From Lachnospiraceae bacterium (GTDB taxonomy: Bacteria; Bacillota_A; Clostridia; Lachnospirales; Lachnospiraceae): DNA of 64,000 nucleotides. Location of the stretch: contig JAEEXJ010000002.1 in assembly GCA_016291475.1 (NCBI GenBank), positions 1 through 64,000 on the forward strand, in the 5' to 3' direction. The position numbers and the translations under genes were made by a program. Below are positions 1 to 9,548 of this stretch, in pieces (the stretch's first letter is position 1; each line of letters begins with the position of its first letter). Under the pieces are notes generated by a model. The model saw only the letters and a list, made by a program, of their open reading frames with translations. It did not search any database and had not been told where the DNA came from.

Positions 1-438
<438 letters not shown>

Positions 439-602
439 GTTTAATCTCAGCCAGTCTTAAACTGGCTTATCCATAATCTACTGATTAAGGTTTTGTTCGT
501 CTCTGAAATTTCTATGCCGGTTTCGAGTTCCGGCTTTAATAGGAATTTTCAGGGATGCATTAGTATTGAATTATCAAGGAACCACAGGCCATCGGCCTGA
601 AC
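439..602 (-). other. Leader between tRNA-Ser and 16S rRNA
   Basis: No gene here. The stretch holds three inverted repeats: CAGGCC/GGCCTG at 585-599, GCCGG/CCGGC around 517-535, and GCCAGT/ACTGGC at 450-466 just before the mature 16S 5' end. They look like rRNA leader or processing structures. I found no convincing -35/-10 pair inside it, which supports read-through from the promoter upstream of the tRNAs. Confidence 0.5.
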
Positions 603-690
603 GGAGAAGGAGGGATTTGAACCCTCGCGCCGCTATTAACGACCTGCACCCTTTCCAGGGGTGTCTCTTCAACCACTTGAGTACTTCTCC
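603..690 (-). tRNA. tRNA-Ser (GGA anticodon)
   Basis: On the minus strand an 88-nt cloverleaf begins GGAGAAG and ends CTTCTCC, giving a 7-bp acceptor stem. It has a long variable arm as class II serine tRNAs do and a T-loop GGTTCAAATCC. The anticodon loop is CTGGAAA, so the anticodon is GGA at 656-654, reading UCC and UCU. No CCA is encoded. It lies between a second serine tRNA and the 16S gene, all on one strand. Confidence 0.95.
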
Positions 691-756
691 AAAGTACCAT
701 GCTTGAATTAAAAGCAAGTATGAACAGCCATTAAAAATGGTCTGAAATGTCTGAGC

Positions 757-841
757 GGAGAGGGTGGGATTCGAACCCACGCGCCCTTTCGGACAAACGG
801 TTTTCAAGACCGCCTCGTTATGACCGCTTCGATACCTCTCC
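757..841 (-). tRNA. tRNA-Ser (TGA anticodon)
   Basis: An 85-nt cloverleaf on the minus strand begins GGAGAGG and ends CCTCTCC, with a class II variable arm and T-loop GGTTCGAATCC. The anticodon loop is CTTGAAA, so the anticodon is TGA at 806-804, reading UCA and wobble UCN codons. No CCA is encoded. It is the first gene after the strong promoter at 895-923. Confidence 0.95.
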
Positions 842-894
842 AGGCGGCTGATTCAGCACAAAAAAAGAAAAGCGCCAGCACAGCGGCAACGTTT

Positions 895-923
895 ATATTA
901 TCAAAGGTACCGCCCTTAGTCAA
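895..923 (-). promoter_or_regulatory. Sigma-A promoter for the tRNA-Ser/rrn transcript
   Basis: Read on the minus strand: TTGACT at 923-918, a 17-bp spacer, then TAATAT at 900-895. The predicted start is about 888, some 45 nt before tRNA-Ser(TGA). The upstream side is A/T-rich (long A and T runs at 930-970), like an UP element at rRNA promoters. It is the only strong promoter seen between the response regulator gene and the 16S gene. Confidence 0.75.
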
Positions 924-985
924 CAATAATTTGAAATATTTTTTGATTTTTTTTCGGAATTTTTTTAAGAGGGTTTTCAGCCTTT

Positions 986-1630
986 TCAGGACTGCTTTTT
1001 CCCGGTCAGATAATACACTGCCAAGGCCGTTCTGTGAGACAACCCTTCCTTGGACAGAATATTCGTAATATAGTTTTTAACCGTCCCTTCAGATATATAT
1101 AACTTACCTGCAATCTCTTTGTTGGACAGGCCATCCGCCACCGCCCTTACTATCTCCAATTCACGATCCGTATATCCGCTTCCGTCAAAGCCTTCGCCCG
1201 CCGCTCCGGTCCCATCCATAGTTTTCATTATGGAATCCAATATGTTTTCTTCCATAACTCCCGCTCCGCTATATACGGACTTTATCATCTGCTTCAGATG
1301 ATCCGGGGTATGATTTTTAATGAGATAGCCCTTCGCACCTTTTGCGAGAGCCTTTCTGACCAGTTCATCGTCATCAAAAGTAGTCAGGATGAGCACTTTA
1401 CCCAGGTTCTCTTCTACGATGATCCCGGTAGCTTCTATCCCGTCCATGACAGGCATCTGTATATCCATCAATATGACATCTGCGCCATATTTTCTGGCGG
1501 CGTTAACAGCTTCCTCACCATTAGATGCACAGGCTAAAACTTCAAATTCATCATCAACATCAAGAATGATCTTCATGCCGTCACGCACAAAGTCACTGTC
1601 GTCGGCAATTATCACTTTTATCTTATCCAT
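986..1630 (-). CDS. NarL/LuxR-family response regulator (lnrK-like)
   Basis: 214 aa. The N-terminal receiver domain (about 1-120) has the acidic pair D10/D11, phospho-acceptor D56 in LMDIQMP, T83 and K105. The C-terminal LuxR-type helix-turn-helix (about 150-205) carries the usual LSNKEIAGKLYISEGTVKNY pattern. It follows the histidine kinase after 8 nt with a GGAG ribosome site, and is the last gene of an ATPase-permease-permease-kinase-regulator operon. It probably switches on the exporter when the kinase senses a membrane-active compound, as in the B. subtilis lnr system; the ligand here is unknown. A palindrome at 5886-5905 upstream of the operon is its likely target. Confidence 0.92.
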   Translation of the reverse strand: MDKIKVIIADDSDFVRDGMKIILDVDDEFEVLACASNGEEAVNAARKYGADVILMDIQMPVMDGIEATGIIVEENLGKVLILTTFDDDELVRKALAKGAKGYLIKNHTPDHLKQMIKSVYSGAGVMEENILDSIMKTMDGTGAAGEGFDGSGYTDRELEIVRAVADGLSNKEIAGKLYISEGTVKNYITNILSKEGLSHRTALAVYYLTGKKQS

Positions 1631-1638
1631 AGGATCTC

Positions 1639-2769
1639 CTATTCAATGGGAAGAAGCATATTTACCTTAAAACCCGCTTCGCTTTCTATGACAAGGGTTC
1701 CGCCGGCTTCTCTTACCCTTCTTCGCATCCCGGCTATTCCCATTCCGTCAACCACTTTCTCACAGCCTTTTCCGTTATCGCTGATCGTACATCTCACTCT
1801 TTTATTCATGACCATGATTCCAATAGTGATACCCGTGCATCCCGAATACTTCAAGGAATTTGATATAGCCTCAAAAGCATTATCAAGTATTATCTCCCAG
1901 ATCTCATCACTTATAAGAGTCAGATCCCCCTCGGACGAGAGCTCGGTCTCCACTCCTTTATCCCTGCAATCATCACATAATTTATAAAGCTGAAGCATTG
2001 CAAGTTGTTTCTTTTCCGGACGTTCCTTCCTAAGGATCATGCGTATCTCATCCATGCCTGTACGCAGGCTGTCGATCACTCCCTGGATTATTCCGCGGGT
2101 ACGTTCCGGATCTTTATCCATAAGTACCTTCGCGGCTTCGAGCTGATATATCGACCCGTTGATATTATGTCCCAATTTATCGTGAAGAGTCTGTGAAAGA
2201 GATGCCCTCTCTTCCAGTATCTGGTTTTCTGCCATGAGCATGCTTTTTCTTTTTTCGTCTCTGGCCTTGTATTCCGTACGGATGATATCCTGCTTGAGGT
2301 TCTGCTCATTGATGGTGTCTTCGATCACAAGTTTCCTGTACGCAGCAACCACAACATTGTGCTGTATATAGCAGGCACTCAGAAGTAAAAGTACGATCAG
2401 TCTGACAGGTGCCTGTCCGGACTCTCCGGCAAAAGAAAACAAAAGCGGAACGAAATAAATCCGAAAATCCACATTTTTAAAAAGCGAGATTCCCTCATAC
2501 AAAGTCAGATAGCCGGAGAATATAAAACTGTTCCCCTCCAGGAAGATCAGTAAAGCAAGCGCTGCAAAATGTATAAAGAATAAAGCGATACGGAAACGGC
2601 CTTTAAATAATTCCTTGAGTGCAAATGTACCTGCATAGAGCGAAACAAGCAGGAGCATCCTCACGGATACTCCTGTATCATTTATCACCGCTGTGATCCC
2701 ATATGCCAGAAGCACCGACATTATGAGCATCTTCATCGGGATAAAATAATTTTGTTTCAATTTCTCCAT
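1639..2769 (-). CDS. Membrane histidine kinase, HisKA_3 family (lnrJ-like)
   Basis: 376 aa. Five or six hydrophobic segments fill residues 10-145, followed by a coiled-coil linker (about 150-190). The dimerisation/phospho-acceptor domain has H196 in the TLHDKLGHNI context typical of NarL-partner kinases, and the ATPase domain has an N-box (DNAFEAISNSLKYS) and G-boxes (DNGKGC, GMGIAGMRRR). With almost no extracellular loop it most likely senses inside the membrane, like the intramembrane-sensing kinases of bacteriocin and linearmycin systems. It sits 6 nt after the second permease and 8 nt before its response regulator. Confidence 0.9.
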   Translation of the reverse strand: MEKLKQNYFIPMKMLIMSVLLAYGITAVINDTGVSVRMLLLVSLYAGTFALKELFKGRFRIALFFIHFAALALLIFLEGNSFIFSGYLTLYEGISLFKNVDFRIYFVPLLFSFAGESGQAPVRLIVLLLLSACYIQHNVVVAAYRKLVIEDTINEQNLKQDIIRTEYKARDEKRKSMLMAENQILEERASLSQTLHDKLGHNINGSIYQLEAAKVLMDKDPERTRGIIQGVIDSLRTGMDEIRMILRKERPEKKQLAMLQLYKLCDDCRDKGVETELSSEGDLTLISDEIWEIILDNAFEAISNSLKYSGCTGITIGIMVMNKRVRCTISDNGKGCEKVVDGMGIAGMRRRVREAGGTLVIESEAGFKVNMLLPIE

Positions 2770-2775
2770 CAGGTA

Positions 2776-3984
2776 TTATTCCTCATTCTTCGAATATCTG
2801 ATACCCACGCTTCCGAAGCTGATGATAGTAAATAGATAAGCAGTCATAATACATAATAGCATAATTACAGTCCTGCCGCTCTTTAAGAAAATCTCATCCG
2901 CAACATCCATAAACCATTTCTGAGGCATAAGCGATGAGAGGAATTTAACCATGGTTGTTACGTTGGTCAAAGGGAAGAATGTTCCCGCCAGCATGGATGA
3001 AAAAGACCAGATTGTAAAGGCAATTATGTTTGCCGTCATAACATCCTTCGAAAAGACACCTATCATAATACTCATGCTGGTAAAGATAAGCCCCATCAGG
3101 AATAAAAGGATCAGAAGTGACCATTTGGGTATTCCGTAATCGCCACCCATAAACAGCATCCCTATACCAAGCATTCCGGTAAGTGCCGTTGTTCCGAATA
3201 TACCTGTTATAAACTTGGCCATAAAATATAAAATCGGAGACAATCCCGAAATATCGATCCTGATAGCAACTTTATCCCTGCGTTCTTCCATAATGGTATG
3301 AGCTACAAATATACCGCAGAATACATATCCGAGCGTCATAAACGCCATTGCATATCCTATGGATACTTTATAGTCGATCTGTTCGTTCGTAAGGAGTGTA
3401 TCCCCGGAACTTTCGATCGTAACAGTTTTACCCGCACAGATACTTTCAGGCGCCGAATCCCCGTATGTGTTAAGTATCCCGCAGATAATGTTCATCTCGT
3501 CTTTCAGGATATCCGATCTGGGATCATCGGATAATATTGAAACTATCAGCCCATCCTCAGCCCTGCCTTCGGATAATACGGATTCAAACGATGATGATAT
3601 ATAAATTGAAGCATTCATCCTGTCGTTTACTCCGTCATATTCTGTACGAAGCGCGTAATCTTCCTCCGTCATATCGGAATCTTTTGCCCTGCATATCTTA
3701 AACAGCCCACCCTCTGTGAGATACTTTGCAAGTGTCTCGGATGCAGAGCTGCATGAGGCATCATAGATCTTTATGACAAACTTTCCGTCTCCGTTATAAT
3801 ATGCGACCTTGTCGGATGTACCCGAAAGTTCCGTAACGGTATCGTCATCGGTATGATAATATGTCGAATTATTATTGTGATTGTTAAGGAGCAGTAATGA
3901 AGCGATCGGAGTGACTATAAGAAAAAACCAAAATCCCTTATTTCTAAGGAGAAGTTTTAACCCGGATATTATCAAAGCTTTCAT
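2776..3984 (-). CDS. ABC-2 type permease subunit
   Basis: 402 aa. One N-terminal membrane segment (about 12-28) is followed by a large extracellular region (about 35-205), then five or six membrane segments to the C-terminus: the layout of ABC-2/YhgE-type export permeases. The start overlaps the stop of the preceding permease by 4 bp (ATGA), with a GGAGG ribosome site. Together with the second permease and the ATPase it should form one exporter. In the lnr comparison it corresponds to LnrM or LnrN; the sequence alone does not say which. Confidence 0.85.
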   Translation of the reverse strand: MKALIISGLKLLLRNKGFWFFLIVTPIASLLLLNNHNNNSTYYHTDDDTVTELSGTSDKVAYYNGDGKFVIKIYDASCSSASETLAKYLTEGGLFKICRAKDSDMTEEDYALRTEYDGVNDRMNASIYISSSFESVLSEGRAEDGLIVSILSDDPRSDILKDEMNIICGILNTYGDSAPESICAGKTVTIESSGDTLLTNEQIDYKVSIGYAMAFMTLGYVFCGIFVAHTIMEERRDKVAIRIDISGLSPILYFMAKFITGIFGTTALTGMLGIGMLFMGGDYGIPKWSLLILLFLMGLIFTSMSIMIGVFSKDVMTANIIAFTIWSFSSMLAGTFFPLTNVTTMVKFLSSLMPQKWFMDVADEIFLKSGRTVIMLLCIMTAYLFTIISFGSVGIRYSKNEE

Positions 3985-5036
3985 GCCTTAACCCTCCTCT
4001 TTATTTTGGCGGTAAGCAAAGTTGCCGCAGCAAACACAGCCGACAAAAGGCAGCAATATATTATTGCGCTTGCAGCATAATCGCTCCTTCCCATAACAGA
4101 CATTTCCGTAAGCGCCCTGTTTATGTGATATATGGGGCATATATTCTTAAGGGAATCCGAGAAAGATGAAAACATATATGTTTCAAAGGAACCGCCGATA
4201 AAACCCATTGTCCATACCAGGATAAAAGTTATGATAATGGTCACCACATTGCTTTCACACAGATAATAAATAAACATTCCCATGGTGGTTGCTGCCAGTA
4301 CGCTGACTGCCAATATGAGCAGGGAAAGAAGCGGATTCCCCCATTTGACATCAAGGCACATTGCAGAAAGCAGTGCGGTTATCGATGTACATATAACCAC
4401 CGTCAGAAACGTGGGAATCATTTTCTCAAGATATATCCCTGCATCTCCCATTCCCGATACCAGATATTTTTTCTCAATACCGTCTTTCTTCTCTCCGAAA
4501 AGAAGTCTTGATGCACAGACGATCGCACACCATCCGAAATAGACCACATAGATTATGCCGTAGTAATCGCCTGCATCTATGGCAGGAATGTAATAGGGAC
4601 GTTTTACTTCAATATCGGTTTTTGAATAACCGTAGAATACATTGTCAAAAAAAGCTTTCAGGAAAAATGCCGCAGCACGGCCTCTTGTGTCATTCATTTT
4701 ATAAAGCGTATAGTCATCACTTCCGAATACCACGAACCCTCCGAGGTCATCTTCATGGATTGTTTTTTCCGGATCCGCATCCGTATATTCTTTCATGATG
4801 ATACCCGCATCACTTGATGCTGTCTTAAGAGACGGCACAAGCACCTCATATGAGCTTCCTTCCTCAATGTAATATCCCACGGTGAATTCATCGGGAACTT
4901 CATAGCTTTCCATAAGTGACGTAAAAGCACTTATGAGCACCACCGATACCACTATGGGAGCAAATACATAGATGAATATGTTACCGGCACTTCTCAGCAT
5001 CAGTTTCAGATTATTTTTTATCAAATACCTGATCAT
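3981..5036 (-). CDS. ABC-2 type permease subunit
   Basis: 351 aa with the same layout as its neighbour: a membrane segment at about 18-38, an extracellular region (about 45-160), then a block of membrane helices ending in a short basic tail (AKIKRRVKA). It is 19 nt downstream of the ATPase gene and overlaps the next permease by 4 bp, so the two permeases are translationally coupled and probably form a heterodimer in the membrane. Confidence 0.85.
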   Translation of the reverse strand: MIRYLIKNNLKLMLRSAGNIFIYVFAPIVVSVVLISAFTSLMESYEVPDEFTVGYYIEEGSSYEVLVPSLKTASSDAGIIMKEYTDADPEKTIHEDDLGGFVVFGSDDYTLYKMNDTRGRAAAFFLKAFFDNVFYGYSKTDIEVKRPYYIPAIDAGDYYGIIYVVYFGWCAIVCASRLLFGEKKDGIEKKYLVSGMGDAGIYLEKMIPTFLTVVICTSITALLSAMCLDVKWGNPLLSLLILAVSVLAATTMGMFIYYLCESNVVTIIITFILVWTMGFIGGSFETYMFSSFSDSLKNICPIYHINRALTEMSVMGRSDYAASAIIYCCLLSAVFAAATLLTAKIKRRVKA

Positions 5037-5055
5037 ACAGTTATCTCCACGCTCT

Positions 5056-5808
5056 TTAAATATCTCTGAGTTTCTTACCGGTAAGGGTCAGGAACACCTC
5101 CTCAAGAGTTATGGAAGATGTATCATCCACAACCAGTTTTTTGAGTTCCTCCGAGGTTCCGGTAGCGATTATCTTTCCGTTATCCATAATGGCTATTCTG
5201 GTGCATATGCTTTCCACTTCTTCCATGTAGTGGCTGGTATATATGACGGTTGTGCCTTTTCTGTTCGACTCTTTGATCTTCTCCAGTATGAAGTTTCTCG
5301 ATTGGGGATCGATACCTACGGTAGGTTCGTCAAATATGAGAAGATCCGGATGATGACCTATAGCGCATGCAATATTCAGTCGTCTTTTCATTCCACCCGA
5401 AAAATTCTTTGCATAGTCATTTCTTCTGTCCCACAGCCCGACATACTCCAGAGATTCCTTTACTCTGTCTTTAAGTTCATTACCCTTTATCCCGTACAGT
5501 GAAGTAAACAGTTCAACATTCTCCCACGCCTTCAGACTTCCGTGTATGGCAAGATCCTGAGGAATATAGCCCAGTTTGGAACAAAGCTCTTTATTTCTCC
5601 TGCCAAAATCCTTTCCCATAAATTCAACACTTCCGAGTGTCGGTCTTACGATATTGCATATCATATTCATAGTGGTGCTTTTTCCCGCGCCGTTCGGACC
5701 AAGGAGTCCGAAGACCTCTCCTTTTTTTATCTCAAGGTCCACGTTATCAACCACCGCTCTGTTTTCATATTTCTTGGTAAGTTCGTTAAGCTTTAAGATT
5801 GTTTCCAC
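5056..5808 (-). CDS. ABC transporter ATPase (lnrL-like)
   Basis: 250 aa cytoplasmic ATPase. Walker A is GPNGAGKST (about 36-44), the signature is FSGGMKRRLNIA, Walker B is LLIFDEPTVGIDP, and there is a C-terminal segment typical of the DrrA/CcmA export ATPases. The chosen start is GTG at 5808, preceded by AAGGAGG (5822-5816); no ATG fits as well. It is the first gene of the lnr-like operon, powering the two permeases that follow. Confidence 0.92.
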   Translation of the reverse strand: METILKLNELTKKYENRAVVDNVDLEIKKGEVFGLLGPNGAGKSTTMNMICNIVRPTLGSVEFMGKDFGRRNKELCSKLGYIPQDLAIHGSLKAWENVELFTSLYGIKGNELKDRVKESLEYVGLWDRRNDYAKNFSGGMKRRLNIACAIGHHPDLLIFDEPTVGIDPQSRNFILEKIKESNRKGTTVIYTSHYMEEVESICTRIAIMDNGKIIATGTSEELKKLVVDDTSSITLEEVFLTLTGKKLRDI

Positions 5809-5885
5809 AGCCGCGCCTCCTTTTCATCTGTAAAGAGGATATCAGTTTTTTCCGGCACGCATCAGTGAAAAAAGAAAGATTTTTG

Positions 5886-5905
5886 TATATGACTTTTGTC
5901 ACATA
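5886..5905. promoter_or_regulatory. 20-bp imperfect palindrome upstream of the lnr-like operon
   Basis: Half-sites TATATGAC and (other strand) TATGTGAC differ at one position and are separated by TTTT. The site is about 80 bp upstream of the GTG start of the ATPase gene, in the only gap that could hold the operon promoter. NarL-type regulators of ABC exporters often bind such dyads, so it is a candidate target of the regulator at 986-1630. I could not fix a clear -35/-10 pair. Confidence 0.4.
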
Positions 5906-5906
5906 A

Positions 5907-5937
5907 TAAAAGTTCCCGCAGAATATCCGCGGGAACT
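5907..5937 (-). terminator. Rho-independent terminator after the AI-2E family gene
   Basis: A 9-bp stem AGTTCCCGC/GCGGGAACT (5911-5919 with 5929-5937) with a 9-nt loop. On the minus strand it is followed by TTTATTAT. It ends transcription from the gene at 5965-7119. Confidence 0.75.
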
Positions 5938-5964
5938 CTTAAGAAACAAACATATGATCAGACA

Positions 5965-7119
5965 TTAATTTGCAGTGTCGTCTTCTGCCTCTATCCTAGC
6001 TTTTCTTTTCAGTAAAAGAGGCATGATCAGTTCGTCATAGACAAAGGAGAAAATTGCCGCAAAAGGGATCGCAAGTACGATGCCTGCGGGTCCGAACAGT
6101 TTTCCGCCCACAACGATCGAAATAAGGATAAATGCATCAGGCACACCGAGGGATCCTCCAAACAGCTTGGGTTTGATCAGGTATCCGTCTATGATCTGGA
6201 TAACAAGTGTGAAAATAAGGAAAATAAGAGCATACATGGGCTCTACCAGTACAAGGATAAACGAGCCTATTATCGCACCGATAAATGGTCCGAAAGTCGG
6301 AAGAAGATTCGTCACACCTACAATTACCGAAATAAGGGGTTTATACGGAAGATTAAAGGCAAACATAAGCACTGCATTGACCACGCCCACGATAAAACCG
6401 TCAAGAACGTCGAATCCTATATATCTGATAAGAATCTCATGGCACTTCTTCCAGAAGGCAGTATGGGTCGAATATGCCTTATCGGTGAGCAGCGCATGGC
6501 GTAGTCTTATGAACCCGGTCTTAAAGCCTTCTTTTCCTGTCATGAAATAGATAGCCAGAATAAAACCGACAACAAGATTAAACAGGCTGCTTCCGACGCT
6601 AACGGAAGTGCTCAGGACTTTGCCCATGTTATTGGGAATAGTCTCAAAAAGACCGTACAGGGAATCCTCAAGTGTCTTTTCGATATTACTTACATCAATT
6701 CCGAATTTGGAAAGATTGCCGGTAATCTTATCAAAATAGGTGGAAATATTTTCCAGATACGAAGGCGCACTGGAAAACAGCAAAGTGACACTGTCCACAA
6801 GTGAAGGAACAAGAGCAACAAATAAAAGTGCTATGGCTAATATGACGATAAGAACCGTAGTTATGACAGCAAGAGAATGCCTTGTCTTTTCCTTTTTGAC
6901 CTTACGATACAAAGTCCTTTCAAAAAAATTGGCAAGAGGATTCATGAGGTAAGCCATTATTATTCCGCATATTACGGGTGATACGACATTTTTGAACGCG
7001 GCAAAGAAATTGCCTATGCTCTCAAAGTGCGTGAGCATGACGTACAAAACCACCGCAAAGCCTGCGGCAAAAGTATAAGCAAACCATTTCTTTTCCAGCA
7101 ACTCTTTAAGCTTCTTCAT
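5965..7119 (-). CDS. AI-2E family permease (PF01594)
   Basis: 384 aa integral membrane protein with about eight hydrophobic segments: two pairs near the N-terminus, a long soluble loop at about 120-205, then a C-terminal helix block containing the family's PTFGPFIGAIIGSF and GGSLGVPDAF-type stretches. Members of this family have been linked to autoinducer-2 export, Na+/H+ antiport or, in sporulating Firmicutes (YtvI), to spore functions, so the substrate cannot be stated. It sits 26 nt downstream of tex on the same strand and ends at a clear terminator, so it may be the last gene of the tsa-ispD-tex transcript. Confidence 0.88.
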   Translation of the reverse strand: MKKLKELLEKKWFAYTFAAGFAVVLYVMLTHFESIGNFFAAFKNVVSPVICGIIMAYLMNPLANFFERTLYRKVKKEKTRHSLAVITTVLIVILAIALLFVALVPSLVDSVTLLFSSAPSYLENISTYFDKITGNLSKFGIDVSNIEKTLEDSLYGLFETIPNNMGKVLSTSVSVGSSLFNLVVGFILAIYFMTGKEGFKTGFIRLRHALLTDKAYSTHTAFWKKCHEILIRYIGFDVLDGFIVGVVNAVLMFAFNLPYKPLISVIVGVTNLLPTFGPFIGAIIGSFILVLVEPMYALIFLIFTLVIQIIDGYLIKPKLFGGSLGVPDAFILISIVVGGKLFGPAGIVLAIPFAAIFSFVYDELIMPLLLKRKARIEAEDDTAN

Positions 7120-7145
7120 AAACGCCTCTGTCTCTTAAACCATGG

Positions 7146-9548
7146 TCATCTCTTCTTCTGATGAGCGAGTATATAACCTATTGTTCCGGGTGCAAACTCC
7201 TCGCGTGCACCGCCCTGTTTTCCGGAGGGCTTTCCGGATCTGTTGTTTCTGCCGTCTCTTCTTTCGTTATTTCTTCTGTCGTTATCCCTTCTGACATTTT
7301 CTTTCTTATCCGCATTAGAACTTCCGGATGCGCCCGGAACTTTTCCTGCGGGGGTGTCATCTCCGTCAAGTCTCATGGAAAGAGATATTCTCTGCTTAGC
7401 AACATCAACATCCACAACGCGCACCTCAACAATATCTCCTACGGATACAACTTCAAGAGGATGTTTGATATATCTGTCGGTCATTCTGGAGATATGTACA
7501 AGGCCGTCCTGATGAACTCCGATATCAACAAACGCACCGAAGTCAATAACGTTTCTGACGGTTCCTTTAAGTATCATTCCGGGCTTGAGATCCTTGATAT
7601 CAAGGACATCGCTTCTGAGTACGGGCTTGGGCATATCCTCTCTGGGATCGCGGCCGGGCTTTTCAAGCTCATGGAAAATATCGGTAAGGGTGATCTCACC
7701 TATTCCGAGTTCCTCGGAAAGTTTGATCTTATCCGCGGTCATCTCAAATTCCTTGATAGCCTTCTCGTCTCTTATCTCACATCCCATCTTATCAAGAAGC
7801 TTCTTAGCGGCCGTATAACTCTCGGGATGTACAGATGTCTGGTCGAGAGGTTCTTTTCCGCCGTTTATGCGAAGGAAACCTGCACACTGCTCAAATGCCT
7901 TGGGTCCGAGCTTGGGGACTTTCTTGAGCTGTGCTCTGGATTCGAATCTTCCGTTTTCTTCTCTGTATGTAACGATGTTCTTGGCAAGAGCCGCTGATAC
8001 ACCGGATACATATTTAAGAAGTGCGGCCGATGCGGTATTAAGATCTACACCTACACTATTGACCGCATCCTCAACGACTCCGCCGAGTGTTTCGGAAAGC
8101 TTCTTCTGATCACAGTCATGCTGGTACTGTCCTACACCGATGGACTGAGGATCTATCTTAACCAGCTCGGAAAGAGGATCCTGGACTCTTCTGGCAATGG
8201 AAGTTGCGCTTCTCTGTCCGACGTCAAAATTAGGAAACTCTTCGGTTGCAAGCGCACTCGCGGAATAAACGGAAGCTCCTGCTTCATTGGTAATAACATA
8301 CTGAACATGTGCTTCGGGAATTTCGCTTATGATCTCCGCAATAATAGCCTCGGATTCTCTGGAAGCGGTTCCGTTTCCTACGGATATCAGGTTGATTCCA
8401 TACTTTTTAATAAGCGCTTTTACGATCTTCTTGGATTCCTCTACCTTATTCTGGGGCTCTGTAGGATATATGACAACTGTGTCAAGAACTTTTCCGGTAG
8501 GATCCACAACAGAAAGTTTGCATCCCGTTCTGAACGCAGGGTCCCATCCGAGCACGGTGCATCCCGCAATAGGAGGCTGCATGAGAAGTTGCTTTAAGTT
8601 CTTGCCGAATACGTCGATAGCTCCGTCTTCCGCTTTGGATGTAAGATCACTTCTGATGTCTCTTTCAACCGCAGGTGCGATGAGTCTGTCATATGCATCT
8701 TTAACGGTATTCTTAAGAATAGGAGTGGTAAACTCGTTATCCGAAGTGATGAATTTCTTCTCGAGATAACCGATGCAGTTTTCTTCCGGAGCCTTTACAG
8801 AGACGGTAAGGATCTTTTCCGCTTCACCTCTGTTAAGAGCAAGAACTCTGTGTCCCGCAACTTTCTTAACAGGTTCATTGTAATCATAGTAATTGGTGTA
8901 CACCGATTCCGCCTGAGGATCCTTGGCACTCGATACTATAAGTCCCTCATTAACGGTAAGTTCTCTGATAAAGCTTCTCACATCCGCATCATCGGAAATT
9001 CTCTCTGCGATGATATCGCATGCACCGGCAATTGCCGCAGCAACATCTTTAACTTCTTTTTCCGCAGCTTTCACGGCAGCTTCTTTGGTATCATTCTCGG
9101 GCTTTATGACACCGGTGACATATTTTGCCGCTTCATCTTCAACGGATGAGGTTGCATTCTGCGCCTGGATAAAGTCGGCAAGCGGCTCTAATCCTCTTGC
9201 CTTAGCGGCAAGTGCTCTGGTCTTTTTCTTCTGCTTGTAAGGTCTGTAGAGATCCTCGAGTGTAACGAGTTTTTCAGCGGCTTCTATCTTAGCTCTGAGT
9301 TCATCGGTAAGCTTGCCCTGCTCATCGATGGAAGCGATGTATGACGCCTTCTTCTCTTCGAGATTTCTGAGATAAACAAGTCTCTCATGAAGAGATCTGA
9401 GCTGCTCATCGTTAAGTGAGCCCGTAACTTCCTTTCTGTATCGTGCAATGAAGGGGATGGTATTTCCTTCATCGATAAGTCCGACTGCGGCATCGACCTG
9501 TGTCTTCTTGATTCCGAGTTCTTCCGCGATCTTAAGAGATATGTCCAA
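7146..9548 (-). CDS. tex: Tex-family S1 RNA-binding protein
   Basis: 800 aa. Family order is seen: N-terminal helical domain beginning with the conserved EGNTIPFIARYRKE region, the YqgF-like RNase fold (GWDPAFRTGCKLSVVD, about 340-450), helix-hairpin-helix motifs (GVDLNTASAALLKYVSG), and one S1 domain (about 655-725). The last 70 residues are a charged, Gly/Asn/Arg-rich tail that should bind nucleic acid unspecifically. Tex proteins act in transcription and RNA metabolism; their exact reaction is still unclear. The gene overlaps the end of ispD by 17 bp. Confidence 0.95.
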   Translation of the reverse strand: MDISLKIAEELGIKKTQVDAAVGLIDEGNTIPFIARYRKEVTGSLNDEQLRSLHERLVYLRNLEEKKASYIASIDEQGKLTDELRAKIEAAEKLVTLEDLYRPYKQKKKTRALAAKARGLEPLADFIQAQNATSSVEDEAAKYVTGVIKPENDTKEAAVKAAEKEVKDVAAAIAGACDIIAERISDDADVRSFIRELTVNEGLIVSSAKDPQAESVYTNYYDYNEPVKKVAGHRVLALNRGEAEKILTVSVKAPEENCIGYLEKKFITSDNEFTTPILKNTVKDAYDRLIAPAVERDIRSDLTSKAEDGAIDVFGKNLKQLLMQPPIAGCTVLGWDPAFRTGCKLSVVDPTGKVLDTVVIYPTEPQNKVEESKKIVKALIKKYGINLISVGNGTASRESEAIIAEIISEIPEAHVQYVITNEAGASVYSASALATEEFPNFDVGQRSATSIARRVQDPLSELVKIDPQSIGVGQYQHDCDQKKLSETLGGVVEDAVNSVGVDLNTASAALLKYVSGVSAALAKNIVTYREENGRFESRAQLKKVPKLGPKAFEQCAGFLRINGGKEPLDQTSVHPESYTAAKKLLDKMGCEIRDEKAIKEFEMTADKIKLSEELGIGEITLTDIFHELEKPGRDPREDMPKPVLRSDVLDIKDLKPGMILKGTVRNVIDFGAFVDIGVHQDGLVHISRMTDRYIKHPLEVVSVGDIVEVRVVDVDVAKQRISLSMRLDGDDTPAGKVPGASGSSNADKKENVRRDNDRRNNERRDGRNNRSGKPSGKQGGAREEFAPGTIGYILAHQKKR

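Noticed and set aside
574..807. Open frame across the serine tRNAs
   Set aside because: The DNA is fully explained by two tRNA cloverleafs.
7161..7997. Open frame of 278 codons opposite tex
   Set aside because: It mirrors the codon pattern of tex on the other strand, has no ribosome site and shows no recognisable motif.
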